A DNA stretch of 64,000 nucleotides from Nageia nagi. Its lineage: Eukaryota; Pinophyta. Location of the stretch: the NCBI GenBank assembly GCA_050084985.1, contig JBITNC010000001.1, forward strand, positions 125,488,001 to 125,552,000. Reading direction: 5' to 3'. Positions 10,403-21,408 of this stretch are shown here, in pieces. The notes under the pieces are model-generated. The model searched no databases. It saw only the letters and a program-made list of their open reading frames with translations, and was not told the DNA's origin. The stretch's first letter is position 1. Every line of letters begins with the position of its first letter. The position numbers and the translations under genes are program-made.

Positions 10403-12726
10403 ATATATACATGTATATTTCCAAACTAAACCAAGCATCAAAACTTTTTTGTTTTTGTGGACTGAATGCACAATAGCTGCAAACTATGGTAAAACGCATG
10501 CTGAATTTTCTTTGTAACGAGTATTTTATGAAGTATGAAGTGAGTCACAACTTTTGTGATAAAATGCCTTTTGATGGCAAGCATATGTAAAGTAGGAAAA
10601 TTTAAAGTCCTCTCTTCCAGCATGAATATAAGATTTGGAAACCTGAAAGTTTTGGCTATTAGTTATTAGGAATGGGTCATTGAAATTTTGAATTTAAACA
10701 CGAATTTGAAACATTTCATAATCCGAAGATTTTGCTCCCCTTATATATTATGCTCCCATTCTAGCCTTCTCAAAGTAGACCCATCAATTAGCTTACTCAT
10801 TTATTTGTCCATGGCTTTGTGCATAATGCATTTGTTATTAGGAGATGCCTTGAAAATAACTCCTCTCAACGTTTTGTGAATATATATTTCTCTTATTTAA
10901 TGGGCCTCTTCTAAATGGTTGTGGAATTTGTGTAATTTATTATGTTTGTTTTAAATGGATAATGCATTTAGTGAAACCCAAAATCAAAGCACGCCGGCTA
11001 ATACAAATCCCGTTCTTCCAAACCAGACGTGTCTAACTTACTTGTGTCACGACAGCACAAAATAACAAACAACAACTATGACAGGTGTTGAACCAAATAG
11101 GTATTTTAACACATGGCATCTGATGTGTAAAGGGCCGCCATGTGGCACGAAATGATCACTATTATCACCATTCAATACAACTTCAATCCAAATGATGCTC
11201 ATACGTCTACTTCACATGAAAGTCAGAAGAGCCGTTGGAGCGCATGACGTGTTGCAATCTGGCCCGCCGAATCAAAACATCGGACGGTCAAGGACAGCTG
11301 AACGTTGCGTGTGCGTTTTATTTGTTTTTCCCGAGACATGTATCCGTTAGAGAGGAGGGATTTCCATGGGCTCTTTAAATGGATTTTAAAGGGAGGCGTT
11401 CTTTTTGTGTATGTAGGAGAGAAGAGAGACTTTCGGACTGCAGGGAGGGCAACTTGCAAGGATCCGCCATGTACTGCAGGGAGGGCAACTTGCAAGGATC
11501 CGCCATGTACTGCACAGGCTTTCTCCCTCATTCAAACACCAAAAAATAACTGCAACATTTTTGTGTTTGTTGGAAAATAAGGCTGAACCTGGCAACAACA
11601 TGTGCAATAAGGGTATGCTCTCTCCTCTGTTCTTCACAGAAGTTTGATGTAGTCATATAACAATCCCATCTCATGTATTTTGTACTAGGTTTATTTTTAT
11701 TTCTACGAATTTTATTTGTGATCCAGCCGAGTAACAGGAGGAGGTCAAGGAAATGGTAGGAGGGTCTTGGCCGATATTGGGAATATTGTGGGATCAATGG
11801 CTATAAGGTGTCTTCTCAACACAACACCTGTGGTGTGCAAGACCGTATGATTCCAGAGAAGTTATTTTTGTGGTGTGCTAACTAATAGGAATTTTAGGGC
11901 AATTTTTTTGGATACGTTAGCTTCCTGAATGATGTCTTGGTATGCTACTAATGTTGACAACGACATTCAGGAAACCCCATGTAGGTGCTGCCAAAAATTT
12001 TCTGCCAACTGATCGACCCATGACCAGGTGACGATTTTTCTTCATTCTTGAATTGTAGAAGCTTGTTAGTGCAGGGCTAAATGTATGCCCATTGATTTAA
12101 TTCTCAATAAATATCTGTTGCATGTATTTTAACTGAATCAAAGAGGGACCTATTTTATCCTTATACAAATTTAATAATGAGGGGTTAGTAGAAACACCAC
12201 AGCAATCATGCAATGGGAGAGTATGTTCTGCTCGCTCGAAGCCCACCTTAAACCAACTATTTCCCTACTACTGAAGCTTTTCACCCAGATACAAGATAAC
12301 GAGAAATATTATGTTTTCAATGTATTATACAACAACATATCAAATGTCATTTACTTGTTTATAAGTGAAGGATCACGGAAGTGATCACCAAGCACAGTAA
12401 GATATTGAATGTTATCAACCTTGCCAACCTCCTTAGACAAGTATATTTCGCTTTTGTCATCCGAAGCTTTCGAATGCAGTGTCGGGCCTTCTCCTGTGGT
12501 TTGGTTCTGGCTAGTGCCAAAAGCTTTGTTAGTTTCTCTTTTATATACGTAAAACACAGATATAACTAGAAAGAAAATAAAATTCAAAAAGCTGAAATAG
12601 CCAGCAGGGCATAGTAGTAGTATAGACGAGATGCACTGAGATTATCCACAACTCAACTGGTGTGTCCTTCTTTCCAAGTAACTTTGGTCACAGTTGTAAG
12701 AAGAAAACTATTTAACGCTACCAAGT
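10403..12726. other. Unassigned low-copy-like DNA
   Basis: No recognised gene. It contains the 36-bp duplication at 11437-11508 and several short open frames without domains; a minus-strand frame at 12351-12587 is the longest that looks somewhat coding but matches nothing I know. Confidence 0.4.
11437..11514. repeat. 36-bp tandem duplication
   Basis: Two perfect 36-bp units start at 11437 and 11473 (ACTGCAGGGAGGGCAACTTG, then CAAGGATCCGCCATGT), followed by ACTGCA of a third. The length is a multiple of three and open frames cross it on both strands, but no protein is recognised. Confidence 0.85.
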
Positions 12727-13461
12727 CATTCATTCTTTAGTCCTCTTCTTCCTTCAACGCTACCAAGTCATTCATTCTTTATAAATTATTTTGTATAATT
12801 ACTAATGATGTTCAATTATTTAATTTTTTTACCTAATTTGTAAAAAGATTTGTATAATCGGCTTTTTATTTTAATGATGGATTTGTCCTATAATTGAAAT
12901 GTTGTAATATAAAAATAGATACATTATGTATGGAGGATATATAATTGAAGTGTAGAAATATTTGTTATCTTAGATACTTCTTCATATTAGGGTTTATTTC
13001 GTTGCTTGTTATTTAAAACTTTGCTGGGGTTTGAGAGGAAGGCGATTTCTACTTAAGATTATTTCAAAAACATTTGGCCAAGGTAAACCAGAGCACACAG
13101 CTATCCTACAGTTTTGTAATTGCATATTTTTATGTATACAAGGGTACATAATATTGCAGATAGAGAGAGGAGTGCGTCCATCTGTGGCACTTATCCTGAC
13201 CAAAAGTTCTCCGAATTTTGATATGTGCGAGTAAATTGAGAGCTGATTGGCTTCTGGTAACGTCTTCTTCATCTGTGGCACTTATCTCATGTCTAAGGAG
13301 TTAGAATTCATGTCTGATCTGCTCATTCTTTATAGGTCTGGTTGAATTTAATCTTCCAATCTTTACTTGTTTGAATTCTATGTATTTTCTGCTATGCCAT
13401 GGCCATGGCTCCAATTTGAATTCTGTTTATGCTTTTCTTTTTTCTTTCTATTGTCCATTCC
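12727..13461 (+). repeat. Dispersed duplication, copy 2
   Basis: Second copy of the 9826-10402 segment, about 2.9 kb downstream in the same orientation. It carries additions, including two CATCTGTGGCACTTATC segments near 13180 and 13270, that copy 1 lacks. The start also repeats CAACGCTACCAAGTCATTCA twice (about 12714 and 12757). Confidence 0.8.
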
Positions 13462-13916
13462 CACTTTGCCTTTTTTTATGAGTTTAACTTTCACAGAGTC
13501 AATTCGAAGGGAAGGAAGAAGATGGATCATCTCTTGTATTTATTTTATTTTTTTAACGAATATCTTAAACTTAATCTTAATTCTATTGGAGGATTTAATT
13601 AAATTTATTTTTGGTTTTATTAGCCTCTATGCTAGATAATTTTGTAGTCTAAATTATTATGATTTTTTCAGCAAATGTTCTTATTACTGTATGGTAGTTC
13701 AGTATTATTATTGTGAATTGTGTGTTGAATTCATTATTACTGGTTAGGGTTTGGAAGATATTAGAGGATATAATCTTTTAAGGAAATAATTGTATACAAA
13801 CTTTGTTTCATACCTTACAATTTTTTTTTTCTTTTTCCTTTATCTTCAGTAATATAAGGATTAGAGATATATTGGATAATGTACACAGTAGGGGTCCTCT
13901 AAATTCTCTTCTCATA

Positions 13917-14085
13917 TATTATTCAAATCAAATATGAATTTGTAATAAATTTAGTTGTTATTATGTTCAACACCTGGGACACGTCCCTTCCCTGTATTTT
14001 CTTGTATTGTACAAATCAAATGTAAATTTGTAATAAATTTAATTGTTATTGTGATCAACGCTGTCCCTTCCCTGTTTTTTCACTT
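13917..14085. repeat. Tandem duplication of about 90-100 bp
   Basis: CAAATCAAATATGAATTTG, TAATAAATTTAGTTGTTATT and GTCCCTTCCCTGT recur in order in two adjacent copies. The core TAAATTTAATTGTTATTATG appears a third time near 14457. Non-coding. Confidence 0.75.
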
Positions 14086-15301
14086 GCTGTAGTTAAAGGG
14101 TGGGGGGTGAGCAAATGGAAGGTGTGTAGCCCCCTTTTCTCATTATTTCAATGCTGATCCTAGCTCGTCTAGAGTCATATTTTTATGGTTTAACGAATGC
14201 CCTTATTCATATGATTGGAATTCATAATAAACTGGAAATTATCTATTCATTTATGAAATTCTAAGTAGGAAATTCACCTAATGAATTTATTTAACCTTAA
14301 ATAAATTCCTGAATTTTCATAAATAAGGAGTTTCCCTATTATTATTTAAGCGGTTGAGCCCACCTCAGGCCCCTTTATATGAACCATTGATAATTGATAG
14401 TAAGGCAAGGCTCATTGGCTGCTTCTCCCCTCTCCCTTGGGCTACGTATGGTTATAAATTTAATTGTTATTATGAGCAACATCTTAGACAAGTTCCTGAC
14501 CTATCAATTAGTTGGCACATGTCTGCTAGAGTTGTCCTAACAAATGACTTTGAAATTGAAAAAGGTTTTTGATTGTTTAGGCCTTAATTTATTTCCTAAG
14601 TTTTCCTAAGTATTCCAAGAGTCGAAGGGGTTCTGCTTGGTAGAAAATCTGTTATGCCCCTTAGGCTCTCACATTCAGGTAAGTAACCTAAGAGAATAAC
14701 TCAAAAATCGAAAACTGAGATTACAAATCCAAAACTCCTGAGCTAACAACTTGAGCAGAGATAAAAAACTAACAATGAAACAAGAATATCAATCCTCATT
14801 AGAATTGTAATTTTGGGCATACTTCTTGTGTATGATAATTTTTTTTTTCCATTTTTAATATTTGTATAGAATGCCAAGTTTTAGAGCTGCAAGGTGGGGT
14901 AGTCTTTTAAATGATGCCCTTGCCTCGACTGCATTAATATGCAATATGTTGAATAAATTATTATAAAAGGACATAATTATTCAATATTAAATAGGCACAA
15001 TCTTATACTCTGCAGTATTCTATACATAAATAGATAATTCATTTCATGGCATTAGAGCCACTTGGATTCTACACATTTCAGGCCCTAAAGACAGATCTTT
15101 CCATTCGATGTAACAAGATACTTGAATCTTGTGATGCTGTTAGAAAAAAAGCTAGATAGCTGTCTAGGGGTACTTGTTCCCCATATAACACTATGCAAGA
15201 AAAATTATTGTATTATGGTTTAAACTTAGAAGTAGGAAAGAGAAATACACTTTTGGTCTAAATTATTTTTCTCCCAACAAAGTTATATGGTGCATCTTCA
15301 G
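14086..15301. other. Unassigned sequence
   Basis: A+T-rich DNA with short open frames and no recognised domain. Its right end has a pyrimidine-rich stretch leading to TCTTCAG just before the ligase-like exon, so part of it may be intron-derived. Confidence 0.35.
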
Positions 15302-15406
15302 CTGTGAAGGGTTAATCATCAAATTGTTGGAATAAGATGCTACTTATGAACCTGCCAAGAAGGGTTCCAATAACTGGTTGAAGTTAAAGAAAGACTACAT
15401 GGATAG
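15302..15406 (+). pseudogene. Orphan exon resembling plant DNA ligase 1
   Basis: A 105-nt segment flanked by TCTTCAG and by ATGGATAG|GTATAA, good 3' and 5' splice sites. In the phase the splice sites imply it gives 34 codons: CEGLIIKLLE, a stop, then DATYEPAKKGSNNWLKLKKD and YMD. ATP-dependent DNA ligase 1, which joins Okazaki fragments, has CEGLIIKTL..DATYEPAK..NNWLKLKKDYMD in its nucleotidyltransferase domain; the conserved lysines at the end belong to motif V. I found no neighbouring ligase exons, there is a TAA at codon 11 and one extra residue. It is a relic or captured exon rather than a working gene. Confidence 0.7.
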
Positions 15407-16550
15407 GTATAAAGCAAGAACATTGTAGAATGCCTTGCTCATGTTTAATGTCATGAGCAAGCATGTCCATGCTTCGAAGTGTGTGACTATTTGAAATTTT
15501 TATTTGATTCATCTAGAATTTTGCACATCTTTGTGACAATGATTTCCTGGATATAGGTCTGATGCATATCATGCAAGATTCATATTCTTTTGGGTCTCTT
15601 ATCCGTTGTTGGGCTTTTTTACTAGTATTTGACCAACATGCCATTTCAAACATGATAATTATTATTATTTTTTTTGAACCCTAATATATGCGACATAGAT
15701 AGGCACAAAACACAAATTTGTCATGAAAGAGGTAGATATTACATTATTATATTATTAAGGAAGTTATTTTTGAAGACTTGAGCAACATATATCTGATGCT
15801 GAAGAAAAGACCAATGTGAGCAAACTTTCACAATAGGGGTGATTGCCAAATAGCATTTTTGGTTGAACCCAAAGTCATTGCCATATGAATTTTTATATAT
15901 TTAATTTAAGACAGTTGAATAATTTTTCTGTATGCCTTTTTGTATGTTTTAAGTTATTACAGCTGAATAGGTAAGACTTCTTTAGACACTGGCTCATACA
16001 ATGGTGGTTTCACAGATCACATTTGGCTCTTATAATATTATTTTCCATGTATTACTTTTTATATATATTTCAATATGACATCTTTTATTATTGTTCTTAT
16101 AATTTTGTTAAGTTAATTTTACATTCAGATTCTGTGTAGATTTTATCATATGGAAAAAATCCTAATGAATCACGAAGTAACAGTTTGTAATATCATCAAC
16201 GTTATTGAAACTGGAGTGCTCCATGTCTTTGTCATAGTTTTTTCATTTTTTTTTGTTTATTTATGTAGACATTTTTTCATATGGATCTGTCAGACTTAGT
16301 AATTTAGTTAAAAGAGAAAACTAAGATTTGAAATTTGTTGCACTGATTCCTTTTTTAAGGAGGTAAAAACTATTTATTTTAATATCAAAATAAGAACAAT
16401 GAGTGGTATTGAGGGATTTTTTGATATCTGGTTTCTATATCATCAGCATTTATATTCTGTCCATATTGTTCGATTAATTGTTCACAAAATACTAAAATCA
16501 AAACTTTGTCCTAATTCTATTAAAACTAATTACAGACCAAAGAAAATAGA
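15407..16550. other. Unassigned sequence
   Basis: A+T-rich, with no recognised coding segment. I looked for the ligase exon expected next (the SIGDSVDLVP region) and did not find it. Confidence 0.4.
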
Positions 16551-16797
16551 GAACATATTTTAAGTCTCTAGTGTTGCACCAAACTCGATCCCTATCACAA
16601 AGCACAGAAAAATATTTACTTATTTCCTTTAGGGCTCTGTAAAGAGATGTAGTTTGGTAGTTTCTCAGAACATATTTAAGTCTCCAATGTTGCACCAAAC
16701 TCGATCCCCATCACAAAGCACCGTCCAGAAAAACATTTACCTATTTCCTGTAGGGCTCTATAAAGAGATGTAGCTAGGTAGTTTCTCATATGATTCT
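16551..16797. repeat. Tandem duplication of about 120-125 bp
   Basis: Two adjacent copies share AGAACATATTTAAGTCTC, TTGCACCAAACTCGATCCC, TATTTCC..TAGGGCTCT and AAAGAGATGTAG. They differ by scattered substitutions and a short insertion. Not coding. Confidence 0.85.
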
Positions 16798-17476
16798 GAA
16801 GCTTGCAGTTGTGATTGTTTTTTGAATGGCTGACATCATGCACGAGGGAAGCATTTGAAATCCATTAAAGCTTTTCAGCAGAGTAAAAAATGAATTTGTA
16901 GATAGATACGACTGATTTTCATTTTTTTCTGTTCTTGAGTACAAAATAAAATTTTGTTGTTGTGGAAAGGGATCTGAGGTGAAGTTTCTCATAAAGCTTC
17001 ATCTACATCTTTATCAATTTAAATGAAGGCTCTTTTGTCTCAAGGGAACTGATGGCCTAATTTCTCCATGTTTTTATTTCAAGGGTGTGCAGGGGAAGCC
17101 AATCTACAGGTGATCTTTTGGTCTTCTTTGAAGAAAAAAGTTGCTTTCCTTGGCCATTTCCCTAGTTGTCAAGCGAGAGTGAAAATTCATGCACATTGAT
17201 TCTTATTTTAAATTACGAAAGAATGTCTTGGATTTTGAAGCCAATAAAAACTAAATGCTTTAGCAGTGATTAAAGGACGGCCAGTACTAAACAAACAAAT
17301 GTTAGGGACAAACAAAGAGATTGGTTACTTCTTATCTTTTTTATGTTATTCTATTTTATTTTGCATATAAAATGTTACTTTTTCATAAAACAAATCGTTA
17401 TATGGATTATGTTTGTGGCTAGAACTTGTTAGTCTTTGTTTTGAACTAAATAACTTGGATAACTTACAACTTACAG

Positions 17477-17557
17477 GTGTTGCTCGTTTGCCATCATTTC
17501 ATACTTGTGTTGGCTCAAATGAGGAGAGGTTGACTTCAAAGTGGTACAAGGAGCATG
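17477..17557 (+). other. Candidate isolated exon, unknown protein
   Basis: An 81-nt segment between TTACAG and CATG|GTATGC, both reasonable splice sites, has 26 complete codons open in one phase (VARLPSFHTCVGSNEERLTS, then KWYKEH) and a base composition less A+T-rich than its flanks. I do not recognise the protein. It could be a relic exon of the same region as the ligase-like exon or chance. Confidence 0.25.
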
Positions 17558-17837
17558 GTATGCACTCTATTAGAAATAATATTAATGATAGGAAAATATT
17601 AGCTGAATTAATAGTAATTACCATTGCTAAATTTGTATAGAGGGCATTTGCTTTTTAGTTTTTATATTTTGCTATGCCTTTTAGTTTTTACATTTTTCTA
17701 CATTTTTTCAATATATATATATATAAATATATATATATTTTTTTATGAATAGTAATTGATAATTGTGGATTTCTAGAATACTAGAACACTTTGTTTTCTT
17801 AGAATCTGTATCTCTTTTTCTTAGAATCTGTATCTCG

Positions 17838-18263
17838 TCTTGGCTTTTGTTTGGTATTTTTCTGTAAATATCCCATGTTTTCTTTTTATTTTATTTTAAA
17901 TGATAGTTTTAGTAAGTTCAGATTGATAAACTATGTAATATTTTTTACTTTGGTATCCATTGTACTTTCGTTTTGTATATTCTCACGTTGGTGTTTTCAT
18001 CTTATCTTGAACTATAAGATAAGACAGAAAGGCAGAAAAAAATGCATGGTAATTTTTGGCTTTTGTTTGGTATTTTTCTGTAAATATCCCATGTTTCCAT
18101 TTTTTGTTTTAAATGATAGTTTTAATAAGTTCAGATTGATAAACTATGTAATAGTTTTTACTTTATTATCCATTGTACTTTCTTTTTACATATTCTCACT
18201 TTGGTGTTTTCATCCATATCTTGAACTATAAGACAAGATAGAAAAAAATGCATGGTAATTTTT
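17838..18263. repeat. Tandem duplication of about 210-220 bp
   Basis: Copy 1 (about 17838-18056) and copy 2 (about 18057-18263) share TTTGTTTGGTATTTTTCTGT, AAGTTCAGATTGATAAACTA, CTTGAACTATAAGA and AAAAAAATGCATGGTAATTT in order. The open frame across both copies follows from the duplication and is not evidence of a gene. Confidence 0.88.
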
Positions 18264-18397
18264 GAGAGCATTAGAGATCAGAAAAATGTATCTATTTTAC
18301 AATTATAGGACTTCGTAACACCTCTCATATTCTGATACATGTTCATACTTTTTCACAGTAATAAGATTTACTTACCCACCCTAACTCTATCAAACCC

Positions 18398-18511
18398 ATG
18401 TCATGAGTATTAGTTGTTTAACTCCATCTAATCCATGTCATTAGTATTAAGTATTAGTTGTTTAACTCCATCTAATCCATGTCATTAGTATTAGTTGTTT
18501 AATGGCCTTCG
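18398..18511. repeat. Short tandem repeat, three partial units
   Basis: ATTAGTTGTTTAACTCCATC followed by TAATCCATGTCATTAGT recurs two to three times with a period near 50 bp. A smaller duplication (CTTAGAATCTGTATCTC) lies at about 17798-17836. Confidence 0.8.
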
Positions 18512-19217
18512 TGGTTTATTTGGGCCTGATTTTTGTATGTGGATTTTGTATTGAGAAGGTAATGTTTACTTTTTGGTCTTTGTTTGCACGGATCCATGCC
18601 TGAACCTTTGCATTCTCTTTTGTTGGTTTACTGCTTTAAGTTGTGTTCTTATTGGCATTACAGATTTTTGGAAGTCTCAAATTACTGATCAATATATTTC
18701 ATTTTTTTTTAGTTATCTGTTTGAAATCATTGTTGCACGATCGCCTTTCAAAATTATCTTTCCTTAGGAATCTTCTTTCTATTTTTTTCCTAAAAGGATG
18801 ATTTGGTCAGAAAAATTATACGATTCTTCAAGTCTGCAACTGAGTGAGTTAATATAGCGTATGCATTGCTTTATTATTGCATGAGAATTTGACAAACAAA
18901 TTGAATGTTTAATGATTGAGGATTAAATTAACAATTTTTTTATTTATTATTTAAGTTTTTAATTTTATTTTAATAGGAGAACACCTGATAAATTCGTTTA
19001 ATCATGTATCATTTTCTTATATTTGCTAAGTATCCTTATTTCACGTTAAAATGTTGATATGGAAATATCACAAGTAGATTGGATTCTGCTATCGTTCAAG
19101 TTAAGATGTTGATATCTGCTAAGATGTTGATATCTGCTGTCATTCAATGTCTTGTTTATTAGACTGAAAAGAATGATTGTTATCTATAACTATAGATTTT
19201 TAAATGTAAAAGTAAGC

Positions 19218-19218
<1 letters not shown>
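18512..19218. other. A+T-rich spacer
   Basis: No gene seen. A 19-bp direct duplication (AAGATGTTGATATCTGCT) lies near 19104-19140. Confidence 0.5.
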
Positions 19219-19261
<43 letters not shown>

Positions 19262-19272
19262 ATATATATATT
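19219..19272. repeat. (AT)n microsatellite
   Basis: About 54 bp of nearly pure alternating A and T, interrupted once by TAT-TAT. It is self-complementary and could form a cruciform. A shorter AT run lies near 17711-17740. Confidence 0.95.
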
Positions 19273-19289
19273 AATCAAATTCTGTATTT

Positions 19290-21300
19290 TTAATTAATTG
19301 AATAGTTTAAGTTATGTTTTCTTTTTGTAACACATTAACAAAAGAAATATGAATATGAAGGAAATCAAATTATGTAATTTTTTTTAATTGAAGAGCTTAA
19401 GTTATGTTTTCTTTTTGTACGTTAACAAAAGAAATATGAATATGAATGTTTTGAATATTGGACAATTAATCTTTTATATGCATGCGTGAAATAGAACTAG
19501 GAATATAACTATGTATTTTTTTAATTGAAAAGTTTAAATTATGTTTTCATTTCCTAATGTGTTACAAAAGTAATATGAATATGAAGGAAATCCTTTCAAA
19601 TTATGTAATTTTTTTTAATTGAATAGCTTAAGTTATGTTTTCTTTTTGTAACACATTAACAAAAGAAATATGAATATGAATGTTTTGAAAATTTGACAAT
19701 TAATCTTTTATATGCATACGTGAAATAGCTATGTATTTTTTTAATTGAGGAACTTAACTTTTGTAACACATTAACAAAAGGAATATGAATGTTTTGAATA
19801 TTTGAATTAGGAATATAGCTATGTATTTTTTTAATCGAGGAACTTAAGTTATGTTTTTCAACAAAAGGAATATGAATGTTTGGAATATTTAACAATTAAC
19901 CTTTTATATGCATGCGAGAAATAGAATTAGGAATATAACTATTTGGAATCATTTAAAAAAAATATTAGATATAATTTATTTATATTATTTATTCATAAAT
20001 CTTGCAAATATTAATTTTTAATCTAAAAAATATTAGATATAATTTATTTATATTATTTATTCATAAATCTTGCAAATATTAATTTTTAATGTAAAATCTT
20101 AGTTAATAATTTTATCATTAAAAATAATTTTCCTCAACTTTTGTAACACATTAAAAAAAGGAATATGAATGTTTTGAATATTTGAATTAGGAATATAGCT
20201 ATGTAATTTTTTAATCGAGGAACTTAAGTTATGTTTTTCAACAAAAGGAATATGAATGTTTGGAATATTTAACAATTAACCTTTTATATGCATGCGAGAA
20301 ATAGAATTAGGAATATAACTATTTGGAATCATTTAAAAAAAATATTAGATATAATTTATTTATATTATTTATTCATAAATCTTGCAAATATTAATTTTTA
20401 TGTAAATTATAATTTTATTAAATTTTTATTATAAATCTTGCAATAAATTTTTAATGTAAAACTTGTTAAATTTTATCATTAAAAATATTTTCCTACTTGT
20501 ACATTAAAAAGGAATAATTTTTATATTTAATTAGGAATATGCAGTTTTTTATCGAATTAATTTTTAAAAAAGATATAATGTTAATTTAAAAACCTTTTAT
20601 AGAGCAGAAATAATTAATATAACTATTTAACATTAAAATTTAGATATAATTTATTTATATTATTTATTCATAAATCTTGCAAATTTATTTTTAATTAAAA
20701 TCTTAGTTAATAATTTTATCATTAAAAATAATTTTGTTTAAGAGTGTTAAATATAAAATCAAATTATGTTTTTTTTGGGTAGGAAGTTTAATGATGTTTT
20801 CCTTTTCTTAATATTACAAAAGAAATATGAATGAATAGAAAGTTTTTGAATATTTAACAATTAATCTTTTATATGGTTTTTATGAAAATAGAATTAAAGA
20901 AAATTGTTATTTTTAAATCAAATATTTATTAAAATTTTTGAAGTTGTATCTAAAATAAGTTTTTTTAAGAGTTAGATATAATTTGTTTATATTATTTATT
21001 TTAATTTTTGTAAACATTAATATGTAATGAGAAGTTTTAGTTAATAATTTTAAATTTAAAAATAAATTTGTTTAATTATATGTATGCAAGGATTAGGGAA
21101 ATAGCAATTTGAAATCAAATGTATATTAATTTTTTAGATAGTATCTTAAAATCTAAAATTTTATGAAAATAATATATAATTTATTTATGAATCTTGCAAA
21201 CATTAATTTGTAATGAAAAAATTGTTAATAATTTTACAATAAAAAAATTATTTATTTAATTATATATAATTTATTTAGTAGTGTTTAATACATATTAATT
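19290..21300. repeat. Degenerate A+T-rich tandem array
   Basis: The motifs TTTTTTAATTGA, AACTTAAGTTATGTTTT, CATTAACAAAAG, AATATGAATGTTTTGAATAT and CTTTTATATGCATGCG recur in order many times. Within it, about 19747-20020 recurs nearly unchanged at about 20127-20400 (offset 380 bp), and a 67-bp unit starting AATATTAGATATAATTTATT is repeated side by side near 19961 and 20028. Later copies (20400-21300) are progressively more degenerate. No coding potential. Confidence 0.85.
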
Positions 21301-21408
21301 TAATGTTAATAATAATAAATAAAAATAAGTAAAATTATATAGAAATATTTATGAATATAATATATTTAATTAAATTTTTTTCATGATTAAATATTATGAA
21401 TATGTGAA

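Noticed and set aside
12351-12587. Minus-strand 78-residue frame with protein-like composition
   Set aside because: Too short, no recognised motif, and the opposite strand is open over the same region.
17851-18231. 126-residue hydrophobic open frame resembling a membrane protein
   Set aside because: It spans a tandem duplication of T-rich DNA; the apparent membrane segments reflect Phe and Leu codons in T-rich sequence.
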